Both the position numbers and the translations under genes were made by a program. Shown one piece after another: positions 25,741-33,596 of a DNA stretch of 64,000 nt; the first letter of the stretch is position 1, and every line of letters begins with the position of its first letter. The notes below the pieces were generated by a model that had not been told where the DNA came from, searched no databases, and worked only from the letters and a program-made list of their open reading frames with translations. The stretch is from Tenacibaculum sp. MAR_2010_89 (GTDB lineage Bacteria > Bacteroidota > Bacteroidia > Flavobacteriales > Flavobacteriaceae). The stretch spans positions 1 through 64,000 of the forward strand of contig NZ_FNUB01000005.1 of assembly GCF_900105985.1 (NCBI RefSeq). The letters are read 5' to 3'.

Positions 25741-26943
25741 ATGAACGTTAAATTATTATTTACCTTTTTTAGTGCTCTTACATTATTAAGTATAGAAGCT
25801 CAAGAAAAAAACTCCCCAAAATTCGGAAATGGTCTTTTTAACCTTGTTGGACAAGATAGTACTTGGAGTATGAAAGTTGGAGCTCGAATGCAATTCTTAA
25901 CCATTGCTAAATGGAATTCTTCATCAAACGGATTATCTAAACCATCTTCTTCTTTTTTAGTAAGACGAGCTCGTTTAAAATTTAATGGCTTTGCTTTTTC
26001 TCCTAAATTAAAATATAAAATGGAACTAGGACTTACTAATAATGATATTGGTGGTGCCTCTGAACATACAAATAACGCTCCTAGATATATTCTTGACGCC
26101 GTCGTAAAATGGAATTTCTATAAAAATTTCGAATTATGGATTGGTCAAACAAAACTTCCAGGAAACATAGAGCGTGTAATTTCATCAGCAAATTTACAGT
26201 TAGTAGACAGGTCTTTATTGAATGTAAGGTTTAATATTGATAGGGATATGGGGTTTCAATTAAGACATCATTTTAAATTATCTGACAGCTTTATTATAAA
26301 AGAAGTTTTATCAATTTCTCAGGGAGAAGGTAGAAACATTACAACAGGTAATTTAGGCGGTTATCAATATACTAGTAGAATAGAACTACTCCCTTTTGGT
26401 TCATTTACTAGTTTAGAAGATGATAAAGGAAGAGATTTAATAAAAGAGAAAACTCCTAAATTAGTTTTAGGTGCTACCTATGATTTTAATAATGATGCTG
26501 TAAAAACTCAAAGTAATTTGGGTGCTTATATGAAAAATGATATCGGGTTTTATAAAACAAATATTTCTACAATTTTTATAGATGCTATGTTTAAATATAA
26601 AGGAATTTCTTTTATGGGAGAATATGCTTTTAGAGATGCAAAAAATCCTCTCGCAAAAAATTCTGACGGAACATTAACAGGTGATAAAGTACAAATAGGT
26701 AGTGGACTGAATTTACATGGAAGTTATTTATTTTCTAAAAACTGGGAAATTTCTGGACGGTTTACAACCATAAATTTAGATGAAAAGATAACACAAATAA
26801 CCCAAGAAAACCAGTATACACTTGGACTTTCTAAATATATTGCAGGTCATAAATTAAAAGTACAAACTGATATTAGCTATTTAGATGTTATTGGAAAAAC
26901 AAATGAATTAATGTATAGATTACAATTAGATATTCACTTTTAA
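25741..26943 (+). CDS. Phosphate-selective porin O/P family protein
   Basis: Outer-membrane channel of the OprO/OprP family (PF07396). The 400-residue protein has a signal peptide (1-20, ALTLLSIEAQ) and barrel strands such as WSMKVGARMQFLTIAKW, FLVRRARLKFNGFAFSPKLK, YKMELGLTNNDIGG, FELWIGQTKLPGNIERVI and NVRFNIDRDMGFQL. It ends in YRLQLDIHF with terminal Phe. RRARLKFNG and the GQxKxPGxxER stretch are typical. A Pho-box-like repeat lies upstream and a PiT phosphate transporter immediately downstream, which supports phosphate or polyphosphate as the solute. Confidence 0.9.
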   Translation: MNVKLLFTFFSALTLLSIEAQEKNSPKFGNGLFNLVGQDSTWSMKVGARMQFLTIAKWNSSSNGLSKPSSSFLVRRARLKFNGFAFSPKLKYKMELGLTNNDIGGASEHTNNAPRYILDAVVKWNFYKNFELWIGQTKLPGNIERVISSANLQLVDRSLLNVRFNIDRDMGFQLRHHFKLSDSFIIKEVLSISQGEGRNITTGNLGGYQYTSRIELLPFGSFTSLEDDKGRDLIKEKTPKLVLGATYDFNNDAVKTQSNLGAYMKNDIGFYKTNISTIFIDAMFKYKGISFMGEYAFRDAKNPLAKNSDGTLTGDKVQIGSGLNLHGSYLFSKNWEISGRFTTINLDEKITQITQENQYTLGLSKYIAGHKLKVQTDISYLDVIGKTNELMYRLQLDIHF

Positions 26944-26984
26944 AAAAATAACATAAACCTAACACAAACACCTCTTAGTGTTTG

Positions 26985-26992
26985 TAGATTTG
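26985..26992 (+). promoter_or_regulatory. -7 element of the PiT transporter gene
   Basis: TAGATTTG fits TAnnTTTG, 24 bases before the ATG at 27017. It overlaps the stretch that an earlier GTG start (26978) would need to translate, so the ATG is the better start. Confidence 0.5.
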
Positions 26993-27016
26993 CAAATCTT
27001 AAATAAAAATGAAAAA

Positions 27017-29269
27017 ATGGGGGATCCATATATTTTAATGTTGGTCGCTTTAGCGGTTTTAGCTGTTGTAGATTTAATAGTTGGAGTTAGTAACGATGCT
27101 GTTAACTTCTTAAACTCTGCAATTGGTTCAAAGGCAATTAAAGTTAGAAATATAATGATAATTGCTAGTATAGGTGTCTTTTTTGGAGCCATAACTTCTA
27201 GTGGTATGATGGAAGTAGCACGTAAAGGGATATTCAATCCTAGTATGTTCATGTTTCAAGATATCATGATTATTTTTATGGCTGTGATGATTACAGATAT
27301 ACTTTTATTAGATATCTTTAATTCGCTTGGAATGCCAACCTCTACTACAGTTTCTATTGTATTTGAATTATTAGGTGCTGCAGTTTGTATTTCTTTAATT
27401 AAAATATCTGCAAATGACTCACAATCAATTTCAGACATTTGGAATTATATTAATCATAAAAAAGCGATTGAAATTATTAAAGGGATATTACTATCCGTCG
27501 TCGTAGCTTTTTCAGTCGGAGCAATTGTCCAGTTTTTCTCTAGACTAATTTATTCCTTCAACTTTGAAAAAAGAGCAAACTATATAAATGCTTTATTTGG
27601 AGGTTTTGCTATTACTGCTATTACTTATTTTATTATTATAAAAGGAATGAAAGGAACTCCTTTTTATAAAGACATTAAACATCTAATTGAAGGAAACACT
27701 TTTTTAATTATTACAGGAAGTTTTTTAGTTTGGAGTTTAATTTCTCAAGCTTTAATTAGCTTCTTTAAAATAAATGTTTTAAAATTAATTATTGGAGTAG
27801 GTACCTTTTCTTTAGCAATGGCTTTTTCAGGAAATGATTTAGTAAACTTTGTTGGAGTACCAATTGCCGCATGGAATTCTTATCAAGAATGGCAAATTTC
27901 AGGACTTGCTCCTGATGCCTTTTCAATGGGAGTTTTAGCTAAAAAAGTGCCTTCTAATGTCTGGTTATTATTATTAGCCGGAGGAATTATGGTAGTTACT
28001 TTATGGACTTCAAGTAAAGCTCAAAATGTAATTAAAACAGGAATTGACTTGTCAAGACAAGGTGAAGGTCATGAAAAATTCCAACCTAATCCAATGTCTA
28101 GAATAGTTGTAAGAATTGCTATGGGAATCAATGCTGGTATTAGCGCTGTTGTTCCTAAAAAAACGTTGACTTATGTAGATACTAAATTTCAAAAACCTGT
28201 AATAGAACTTCCAAAAGATAAAACGTATGAAATGCCTGCTTTTGATTTAGTAAGAGCATCAGTTAACTTAATAGTAGCTGGAATTTTAATATCAATTGCT
28301 ACTTCTATGAAATTACCTTTATCAACAACATATGTAACTTTTATGGTAGCTATGGGTACTTCTTTAGCAGATAGAGCTTGGGGACGTGAAAGTGCTGTAT
28401 ATAGAGTTGCTGGTGTAATTAATGTTGTTGGAGGTTGGTTTTTAACTGCCATAACTGCATTTGTTGCCGCTGCATTAGTTGCTTATTTAATTAGTTGGGA
28501 TTTAGTTATGATTCCTGTTTTATTATTAGTCGTAGCACTTTTAATAGGAAGAAATACTATGTCTCACAGAAAGAAAGCAAAAGAAGAGAAAAAACAAGTA
28601 CATATGGAACGTGCTGAATTAATTACTATTAATGGAGTAATTGAAGAAAGTTCTGACCACATTGCTGGAGTTGCTAATAGAATTAATAAACTATATTCAA
28701 GTGTTGTTAACGACCTTGCTAATCATGATTTAATTAAATTACGTAAAACAGATAAACATGTTACGAAATTAAATGATGAAATTGATAGTTTAAAAGATGG
28801 AGTGTTTTATTTCATTAAATCATTAGATGACACCTCTGTACAAGCTAGTAAGTTTTATATTTTAATTTTAGGATATTTACAGGATGTTGCTCAATCTATT
28901 AGCTATATATCTAGAGCTACTTATAAACACGTAAATAACAATCATAAAAACCTTAAGAAAGGTCAATTAAAAGATTTAAAAACAATAGATAATACATTAT
29001 CTGGATTATTGGAGGATATTAGTTCAACATTTCAGAATAGGAGCTTTGATAATTTAGAGCATATAATTAATGAAAAAAGAGAGTTATTAAAAGAAGTATC
29101 GGCTTCAATTGAAAAACAAGTAGATCGCATTAGAACAGATGAAACAAGTCCTAAGAATACAACTTTATACTTTAGTATTCTAATTGAGACGCAAGATTTA
29201 GTTTCTGGACTTATGAGCTTATTACAAACTTATGAAGAGTTTTATGTAAGTACAAAGAGCGTTAATTAA
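27017..29269 (+). CDS. PiT-family inorganic phosphate transporter fused to a PhoU-like domain
   Basis: Low-affinity phosphate permease of the inner membrane. The 750-residue protein has about ten membrane helices with the two inverted PiT signatures, DLIVGVSNDAVNFLNSAIGS near the N-terminus and LAMAFSGNDLVNFVGVPIAA in the middle. After the last helix (about residue 525) comes a cytoplasmic helical region of some 220 residues (RAELITINGVIEESSDHIAG to YEEFYVSTK) resembling the PhoU/DUF47 fold. In many bacteria that partner is a separate protein, so transport and its regulator are joined here. It follows the phosphate porin and ends at a strong terminator. Confidence 0.92.
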   Translation: MGDPYILMLVALAVLAVVDLIVGVSNDAVNFLNSAIGSKAIKVRNIMIIASIGVFFGAITSSGMMEVARKGIFNPSMFMFQDIMIIFMAVMITDILLLDIFNSLGMPTSTTVSIVFELLGAAVCISLIKISANDSQSISDIWNYINHKKAIEIIKGILLSVVVAFSVGAIVQFFSRLIYSFNFEKRANYINALFGGFAITAITYFIIIKGMKGTPFYKDIKHLIEGNTFLIITGSFLVWSLISQALISFFKINVLKLIIGVGTFSLAMAFSGNDLVNFVGVPIAAWNSYQEWQISGLAPDAFSMGVLAKKVPSNVWLLLLAGGIMVVTLWTSSKAQNVIKTGIDLSRQGEGHEKFQPNPMSRIVVRIAMGINAGISAVVPKKTLTYVDTKFQKPVIELPKDKTYEMPAFDLVRASVNLIVAGILISIATSMKLPLSTTYVTFMVAMGTSLADRAWGRESAVYRVAGVINVVGGWFLTAITAFVAAALVAYLISWDLVMIPVLLLVVALLIGRNTMSHRKKAKEEKKQVHMERAELITINGVIEESSDHIAGVANRINKLYSSVVNDLANHDLIKLRKTDKHVTKLNDEIDSLKDGVFYFIKSLDDTSVQASKFYILILGYLQDVAQSISYISRATYKHVNNNHKNLKKGQLKDLKTIDNTLSGLLEDISSTFQNRSFDNLEHIINEKRELLKEVSASIEKQVDRIRTDETSPKNTTLYFSILIETQDLVSGLMSLLQTYEEFYVSTKSVN

Positions 29270-29296
29270 ATATAAAATATTTACATTTACCAATAT

Positions 29297-29332
29297 AAAA
29301 ACCTTGAGGCTAAAATCTCAAGGTTTTTTTGT
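29297..29332 (+). terminator. Intrinsic terminator after the PiT gene
   Basis: 12-bp stem (29297-29308 with 29317-29328), core ACCTTGAG, loop of eight bases, then T run. It closes the phosphate region. Confidence 0.9.
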
Positions 29333-29347
29333 AAAAAAGAAAACATT

Positions 29348-31294
29348 ATGAAAAAGAAAGTCTTAATTATTATTTCACTATTTAGTTTTTTAATTTGTTT
29401 TTCACAAAAAAAGAAATCATCAAAAATAGGAAACGCTTCTATTGAAGAACTTAAAATGGTACGTTATGAGAATGATTCAACAGCTAATGCAATTGTTTTA
29501 TATGAACATGCTAACCATTACCTAGATGAAAAAAGAGATTATAATAGAACTACTGATTATTATTTTAGAATTAAAATATTAAAAAAAGCTGGTTTTAATA
29601 AAGCAACCATAAGAATTCCAAGTTATGGTAAAGAAAAAGTACATCATATTAAAGGAATAACTTACAATTTAAATCAAGGTGATAGAATTAAGAAAACACA
29701 TTTAATTAGTAAAAATATTTTCACAAAAAAACTCAACGAAAAGTGGAAGGAAATAACCTTTACAATGCCTGCTTTAAAAGTAGGAAGTATTATTGAATAT
29801 GTGTACTCCGTAACCACTCCATACTCACAAATGGATGATTGGTTATTTCAATCAGATATTCCTAAAGTAAAAAGTGATTTTACAGCTTCTATTTTAGGTA
29901 ACTGGAAATATAATATTAGAGTAATCGGTTTTTTACCATTAACTACAAATCAATTTAATGTTGATAAAAACTGCGTATACATTCCTGCTATGGGTAAAGG
30001 AGCTTGTGCCTTATTAGCATATGGAATAGAAAATATTCCTGCCTTTAAAGAAGAAAAACATATGCTAAGTGCAAAAAATTTTAAATCTAGATTAGTTTTT
30101 GATTTAGAATCATACAGGCATCCAAGTCAAGGAATAGAAAAATACACCAAAACATGGAGAGATGCAGACAAAAGATTAAAAAATAATTTTTTAGACAAAC
30201 AAACTTCGAAGAAAAATTATTTTAAAAAACAATTACCATCTACTATTTTTAATAGTACTTCAGAGTTAAATAAGGCAAAAGCTATTTTTAGTTTTATTAA
30301 AAATCATTACACATGGAATGGTGATTATTGGCCTTCAGCTAAAGTGAGAATCAAAAAAGCTTTTACGAATAAATTTGGTAATATTTTTGACATTAACTTG
30401 TCTTTATATAATTCTTTAAAAGCCGCTGAAATAGAAACTTATTTAATTCTAACTTCTACAAGGGATAGAGCAATGCCAACGAAATTGCATCCTGTTATAA
30501 ATGAGTTTAATTATTTATTGGTGAAAATTGTAATTGATAACAAGGAGTATTATTTAGATGCTTCAAAAAAACAATTGCCTTTTGGTTTAGTTCAGTTTCA
30601 AGCTTTAAACGGTGACGGAAGGCTTTTAAACTTCAAAAAAGGGAGTGTTTGGGAACCAATAAAGCTTAATAACAAAGCTTTTAAAACAATTAAAGTAAAA
30701 CTAAACCTTAGTGAAGAAGAGACTACTGCAAGCATAAAAATAAGTACTAAAAGTTATTATGCTGTAAATAAGAGAGCGCGTATACAATCAAAAAGTGAAG
30801 ATGAATATATTGAATCATTTGAGTCAAACTATCCATTTTTAGAAGTAGACACGTTTAAAGTTGAAAATTTAAATCAAGTTGCTAAAAACTTAAATGAAAC
30901 GTACACTGTTACTTTAGAAGACGTATATAGAGATGGTGTTTTTTACATTAATCCTTTTTTAATAACTCAACATACTAGAAATCCATTTAAATTAAAAAAA
31001 CGTGATTATCCAGTAGATTTTGGTTACCCAAGTGAAAATACTTATATTTTTTCAATGCAAATTCCAGAAGGATATAAGTTGAAAAAAGAATTAAATAATA
31101 AAACAGTAATACTCCCCAATAATGGTGGTAAATACTTAATTACAACTAAGGTTTATAACACAACTATGACTTTATTTTGTAAAATTAGCATAAACAAAAG
31201 TGTATATACTAGCCAAGAATACCATGCTTTGAAAGAGTTCTTCAATCATATTATAAAATCGCAAGACGTTATTTTAGAAATGGTTAAAGAATAG
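29348..31294 (+). CDS. DUF3857 / transglutaminase-like domain protein, catalytic Cys missing
   Basis: The 648-residue exported protein (signal peptide 1-20, SFLICFSQ) has DUF3857 (about 55-210: RTTDYYFRIKILKKAGFNKA, EITFTMPALKVGSIIEYVYS). A transglutaminase-fold domain follows (about 300-400: AKAIFSFIKNHYTWNGDYWP, NLSLYNSLKAAEIETYLILT, YLDASKKQLPFG), then a C-terminal DUF3858-type beta domain. The place that holds the nucleophilic Cys in active members reads FGNIFDINLSL, and the usual His region reads EFNYLLVKI, so it is probably a binding rather than an enzyme domain. It stands alone between two terminators. Confidence 0.85.
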   Translation: MKKKVLIIISLFSFLICFSQKKKSSKIGNASIEELKMVRYENDSTANAIVLYEHANHYLDEKRDYNRTTDYYFRIKILKKAGFNKATIRIPSYGKEKVHHIKGITYNLNQGDRIKKTHLISKNIFTKKLNEKWKEITFTMPALKVGSIIEYVYSVTTPYSQMDDWLFQSDIPKVKSDFTASILGNWKYNIRVIGFLPLTTNQFNVDKNCVYIPAMGKGACALLAYGIENIPAFKEEKHMLSAKNFKSRLVFDLESYRHPSQGIEKYTKTWRDADKRLKNNFLDKQTSKKNYFKKQLPSTIFNSTSELNKAKAIFSFIKNHYTWNGDYWPSAKVRIKKAFTNKFGNIFDINLSLYNSLKAAEIETYLILTSTRDRAMPTKLHPVINEFNYLLVKIVIDNKEYYLDASKKQLPFGLVQFQALNGDGRLLNFKKGSVWEPIKLNNKAFKTIKVKLNLSEEETTASIKISTKSYYAVNKRARIQSKSEDEYIESFESNYPFLEVDTFKVENLNQVAKNLNETYTVTLEDVYRDGVFYINPFLITQHTRNPFKLKKRDYPVDFGYPSENTYIFSMQIPEGYKLKKELNNKTVILPNNGGKYLITTKVYNTTMTLFCKISINKSVYTSQEYHALKEFFNHIIKSQDVILEMVKE

Positions 31295-31313
31295 CATTTT
31301 TTAGAATAAAATA

Positions 31314-31346
31314 TCGCCTAAAAATTATTTTTAGGCGACTTTTTAA
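31314..31346 (+). terminator. Intrinsic terminator after the transglutaminase-like gene
   Basis: 11-bp stem TCGCCTAAAAA with TTTTTAGGCGA (31314-31324 with 31328-31338), loop TTA, then CTTTTT. It lies between convergent genes. Confidence 0.85.
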
Positions 31347-31375
31347 TCATTCCTGTTTATAATATGGAGTTTTTG

Positions 31376-31858
31376 CTACACTTTTTGAAATCGAAAACTT
31401 TGTACTCTTTCTTCAAAGTTAAATTGATCAACAGGTAAAACAACATTTTCAAAAAGCGCTAATAAATCATCTGAATGTTTTTCAGATGAAAGTTTTAACA
31501 AATTAAAGTACACAAACGAACTCCATAGTATTGCTTTTAACTCAGTTTTGGTTTCATTCCACATTCTTATCTCAACCAATAAATTTTTATTCCCATATTT
31601 AATTAATTGTGAATCAATTGTAACAGTTTCCATTAAAGTAGCTGGTTTTAAATAAGCTATTTGATGAGATCCAACAACCCAACTTTTACCAGTTTCTTTT
31701 CCATGTTTATAAATATCTAAATTATAGTTAGCTATTAATTGATCTTCTCTAGCATTAATAAGATAATTAAAATAAGCACCATTATTTAAATGATTGAATG
31801 GATCACAATCTTGAAATCTAATTTTCGTTTTACTTTCTAATACTTTAGTTAAATTCAT
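31376..31858 (-). CDS. Acyl-CoA thioesterase, hotdog (4HBT) family
   Basis: Hydrolyses an acyl-CoA or related thioester. The 160-residue protein from the ATG at 31858 starts MNLTKVLESKTKIRFQDCDP. The motif RFQDCDPFNHLNNGAYFNYL carries the catalytic Asp and the NN pair of the 4HBT/YbgC group. KSWVVGSHQIAYLKPATLME and NKNLLVEIRMW complete the fold. An earlier ATG at 31882 would begin inside the TetR operator (31872-31893) and is unlikely. That operator, shared with the upstream TetR gene, implies direct repression by the regulator. Confidence 0.88.
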   Translation of the reverse strand: MNLTKVLESKTKIRFQDCDPFNHLNNGAYFNYLINAREDQLIANYNLDIYKHGKETGKSWVVGSHQIAYLKPATLMETVTIDSQLIKYGNKNLLVEIRMWNETKTELKAILWSSFVYFNLLKLSSEKHSDDLLALFENVVLPVDQFNFEERVQSFRFQKV

Positions 31859-31871
31859 AATGTTTATTTTT

Positions 31872-31893
31872 AAATATACCAATCGGTATATTT
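31872..31893. promoter_or_regulatory. TetR-type operator in front of the thioesterase gene
   Basis: Perfect inverted repeat AAATATACC-AATC-GGTATATTT, 14 bases before the thioesterase start. The same core, ACCAATCGGTATATTT, recurs upstream of the TetR gene at 32536-32557. Confidence 0.8.
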
Positions 31894-31909
31894 TTGGTTA
31901 AAAAAATAG

Positions 31910-32503
31910 TTATAGCTTTAAATCTTGGTTTATAATTAATTTCATAGTTTCTGACACATCAATAAGGTAACTCTCATCTTTCATTATATGCGACATATAT
32001 ACTGCACCTTCAATCATATAAAAAAAACGTTTTGCTAATACTAAACTATTAATAGATTTTTTTATCTCATTTGCGTGCTTTGCTGTATCTATTAAAAGAG
32101 AAAATTGATTTAAAATTTTATGATTATAAAAACGCACTAAATCAGCAATACCAGTATTTTGGTTATTAGAGTCTACTCCTATATTTAAAATTGGACATCC
32201 ACCAAATTCTTTATTATATTGATAATATGTTTCGTAAAAAGATGCAATCCGTAATAGTTTATCTATAGGTCTTTTACCTAAAGAAACCTCTTTGTTTAAA
32301 TCTTTCAAAACTCTCCTTACAGAATAACGAAAGGCATCAATTGCCAGCTCTTCTTTATTTTGAAAATGCCCATAAATAGCTCCCTTAGTTAATCCTGTAG
32401 CTTCAGTTATTTTAGATAAACTCATTGCTGAATATCCATTTTTATTGAAAATAGGAGCTACAGTTTCTATAATAAATGCTTTGGTTTTTTCTGATTTAGA
32501 CAC
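31910..32503 (-). CDS. TetR/AcrR family transcriptional repressor
   Basis: The 197-residue protein has the TetR helix-turn-helix at about 20-60 (NGYSAMSLSKITEATGLTKG then AIYGHFQNKEELAIDAF). A helical ligand domain follows with YYQYNKEFGGCPILNIGVDS and RFFYMIEGAVYMSHIM, typical of the QacR/AcrR C-terminal group. The GCPxxN pattern is common in regulators of fatty acid or xenobiotic genes. Nearly identical operators precede this gene and the thioesterase gene directly downstream, so it probably represses both. An acyl-CoA or lipid effector is plausible but not shown. Confidence 0.92.
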   Translation of the reverse strand: MSKSEKTKAFIIETVAPIFNKNGYSAMSLSKITEATGLTKGAIYGHFQNKEELAIDAFRYSVRRVLKDLNKEVSLGKRPIDKLLRIASFYETYYQYNKEFGGCPILNIGVDSNNQNTGIADLVRFYNHKILNQFSLLIDTAKHANEIKKSINSLVLAKRFFYMIEGAVYMSHIMKDESYLIDVSETMKLIINQDLKL

Positions 32504-32535
32504 TCAATTGAAAATTTATGAAGTAAAGATAGTAA

Positions 32536-32557
32536 AAATAAACCAATCGGTATATTT
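32536..32557. promoter_or_regulatory. TetR-type operator in front of the tetR gene
   Basis: AAATAAACC-AATC-GGTATATTT differs from the thioesterase operator at one position. It lies about 30 bases before the tetR start, fitting autorepression. Confidence 0.75.
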
Positions 32558-32574
32558 TTATATTTCAAGTATAT

Positions 32575-32946
32575 TTATTGACAATTTTTACAAACGCCTA
32601 TTAAAAGAATTTTAGTTTCTTCTATTATAAAATCATTAGAAGTCGGTGCTCTCATTTCTATTTCAACGCATGACAATTCTCCACATTTTTTGCATTGCCT
32701 GTGTACATGATTATCATTATGACTTTCTTTAGAACAAGTAGAGTGACATGTTGCATAATAAGTATTCGCATCTTTTCCTATAACAGAATGTACTTCACCT
32801 TGTTCTTCTAGCCTAGCTAATACTCTATAAATTGTAGTTTTATTAAACCTATTTTTAAAATACTCTACCAATTCCACAGCACTTACTGCTCCATTTTTAT
32901 CAATAACATAAGATTTAATTGCTTGTAAGGAAACGGTATTTCTCAT
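32575..32946 (-). CDS. Fur-family metal or peroxide-responsive regulator
   Basis: The 123-residue protein has the Fur winged helix (about 1-70, GAVSAVELVEYFKNRFNKTT then IYRVLARLEEQGEVHSV). The metal-binding half contains the His-rich HSTCSKESHNDNHVHRQCKK, the C-x2-C pair CKKCGELSC and a C-terminal CKNC. Two C-x2-C knuckles form the structural zinc site in Fur, Zur and PerR. The rest of the ligand set does not decide between iron, zinc and peroxide sensing. It is slightly shorter than typical (about 135-150). A near-consensus promoter (TTG-N18-TAGATTTG) lies upstream. Confidence 0.88.
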   Translation of the reverse strand: MRNTVSLQAIKSYVIDKNGAVSAVELVEYFKNRFNKTTIYRVLARLEEQGEVHSVIGKDANTYYATCHSTCSKESHNDNHVHRQCKKCGELSCVEIEMRAPTSNDFIIEETKILLIGVCKNCQ

Positions 32947-32996
32947 TTGAATAAATTAATTTGTTAAAACTACCAATAATAATCAAACAAAAATAA

Positions 32997-33025
32997 CAAA
33001 TCTATCGCTCTTTTAAAAAACTCAA
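32997..33025 (-). promoter_or_regulatory. Promoter of the Fur-family gene
   Basis: On the minus strand TTG (33025-33023) is followed after 18 bases by TAGATTTG (33004-32997), a good Bacteroidetes promoter. The leader to the ATG is about 45 bases. A second possible -7 (TATTTTTG) lies just downstream. Confidence 0.6.
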
Positions 33026-33055
33026 TTGTAGAATGAATTTAAAACTTGTTTAATA

Positions 33056-33207
33056 GAAAAAGGTGTCAAAAATTGACACCTACTTTCTAAACAATAAAAA
33101 ATTTGATTAACCCCAAACCCGAGGCTAGTTAATCTATAGGTAATCAGCCTATTTTTAATAATTCTTTATTTAAATCAATTGCATAAACAACAAATAAATG
33201 CAACATA
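33056..33207 (-). ncRNA. Candidate structured small RNA between rpmA and the Fur-family gene
   Basis: This 150-base unit has its own -7 element (TATATTTG, 33219-33212) and its own terminator (33081-33061), and it contains no credible ORF. Inside, GATTAAC (33134-33128) pairs with GTTAATC (33111-33105) around a 16-base loop that ends GGGTTTGGG. AGGCT (33150-33146) can pair with AGCCT (33126-33122) in that loop, which would make a pseudoknot. The rpmA terminator lies upstream, so it is not just the rpmA 3' end. I cannot assign it to a known RNA family. Confidence 0.5.
33061..33081 (-). terminator. Terminator of the candidate RNA
   Basis: 9-bp perfect stem AGGTGTCAA/TTGACACCT with a 3-base loop. 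On the minus strand it is followed by TTTTC, which fixes the direction. Confidence 0.8.
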
Positions 33208-33211
33208 GTTG

Positions 33212-33219
33212 CAAATATA
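33212..33219 (-). promoter_or_regulatory. -7 element of the candidate RNA
   Basis: TATATTTG on the minus strand. Its last bases overlap a 15-base palindrome TGCAAC-ATA-GTTGCA (33199-33213), which could be an operator or a 5' hairpin of the transcript. Confidence 0.45.
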
Positions 33220-33258
33220 AGACAGAAGAATGGTTTTAGTGTTAAAAAAATGTTAAAG

Positions 33259-33289
33259 CATAAAAAAAACTGCCTTTTCAGACAGTTTT
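33259..33289 (-). terminator. Intrinsic terminator of rplU-rpmA
   Basis: Stem 33281-33289 with 33266-33274, loop of six bases. One pair is a G-U wobble only when read on the minus strand, followed by a T run. That supports termination of the ribosomal operon. Confidence 0.85.
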
Positions 33290-33314
33290 TAAAAATCATA
33301 TAAAATCTATATGT

Positions 33315-33575
33315 CTATGCCTCAAAAGGCTCTATAGAAACATAAGATCTATTATCTCTTTTCTTTTGAAATTTCACAACTCCATCTACTCTAGCATGTA
33401 ATGTATGGTCTTTTCCCATATATACATTTTCACCTGGATTGTGTTGAGTTCCTCTTTGACGAACAATAATATTACCTGCTATAGCAGCTTGTCCTCCAAA
33501 AATCTTTACTCCTAATCGTTTCGATTCTGATTCACGACCATTCTTCGAACTACCGACACCTTTTTTATGAGCCAT
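33315..33575 (-). CDS. rpmA: 50S ribosomal protein L27
   Basis: Large-subunit protein whose N-terminus reaches the peptidyl-transferase centre. The 86-residue product reads [40 protein letters not shown] and [20 protein letters not shown], an unmistakable full-length L27. The N-terminus begins directly MAHKKG, without the cleaved extension seen in Firmicutes. It lies 21 bases after rplU and shares its promoter and terminator. Confidence 0.98.
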   Translation of the reverse strand: MAHKKGVGSSKNGRESESKRLGVKIFGGQAAIAGNIIVRQRGTQHNPGENVYMGKDHTLHARVDGVVKFQKKRDNRSYVSIEPFEA

Positions 33576-33596
33576 CTTTGTAAGTTTTTAAAGTTA

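Noticed and set aside
33056..33207. Assignment of the minus-strand RNA to tmRNA, SRP RNA, RNase P RNA or 6S RNA
   Set aside because: Too short, and it lacks their hallmark sequences such as a CCA-proximal tRNA-like end, the SRP tetraloop region or a long central bubble.
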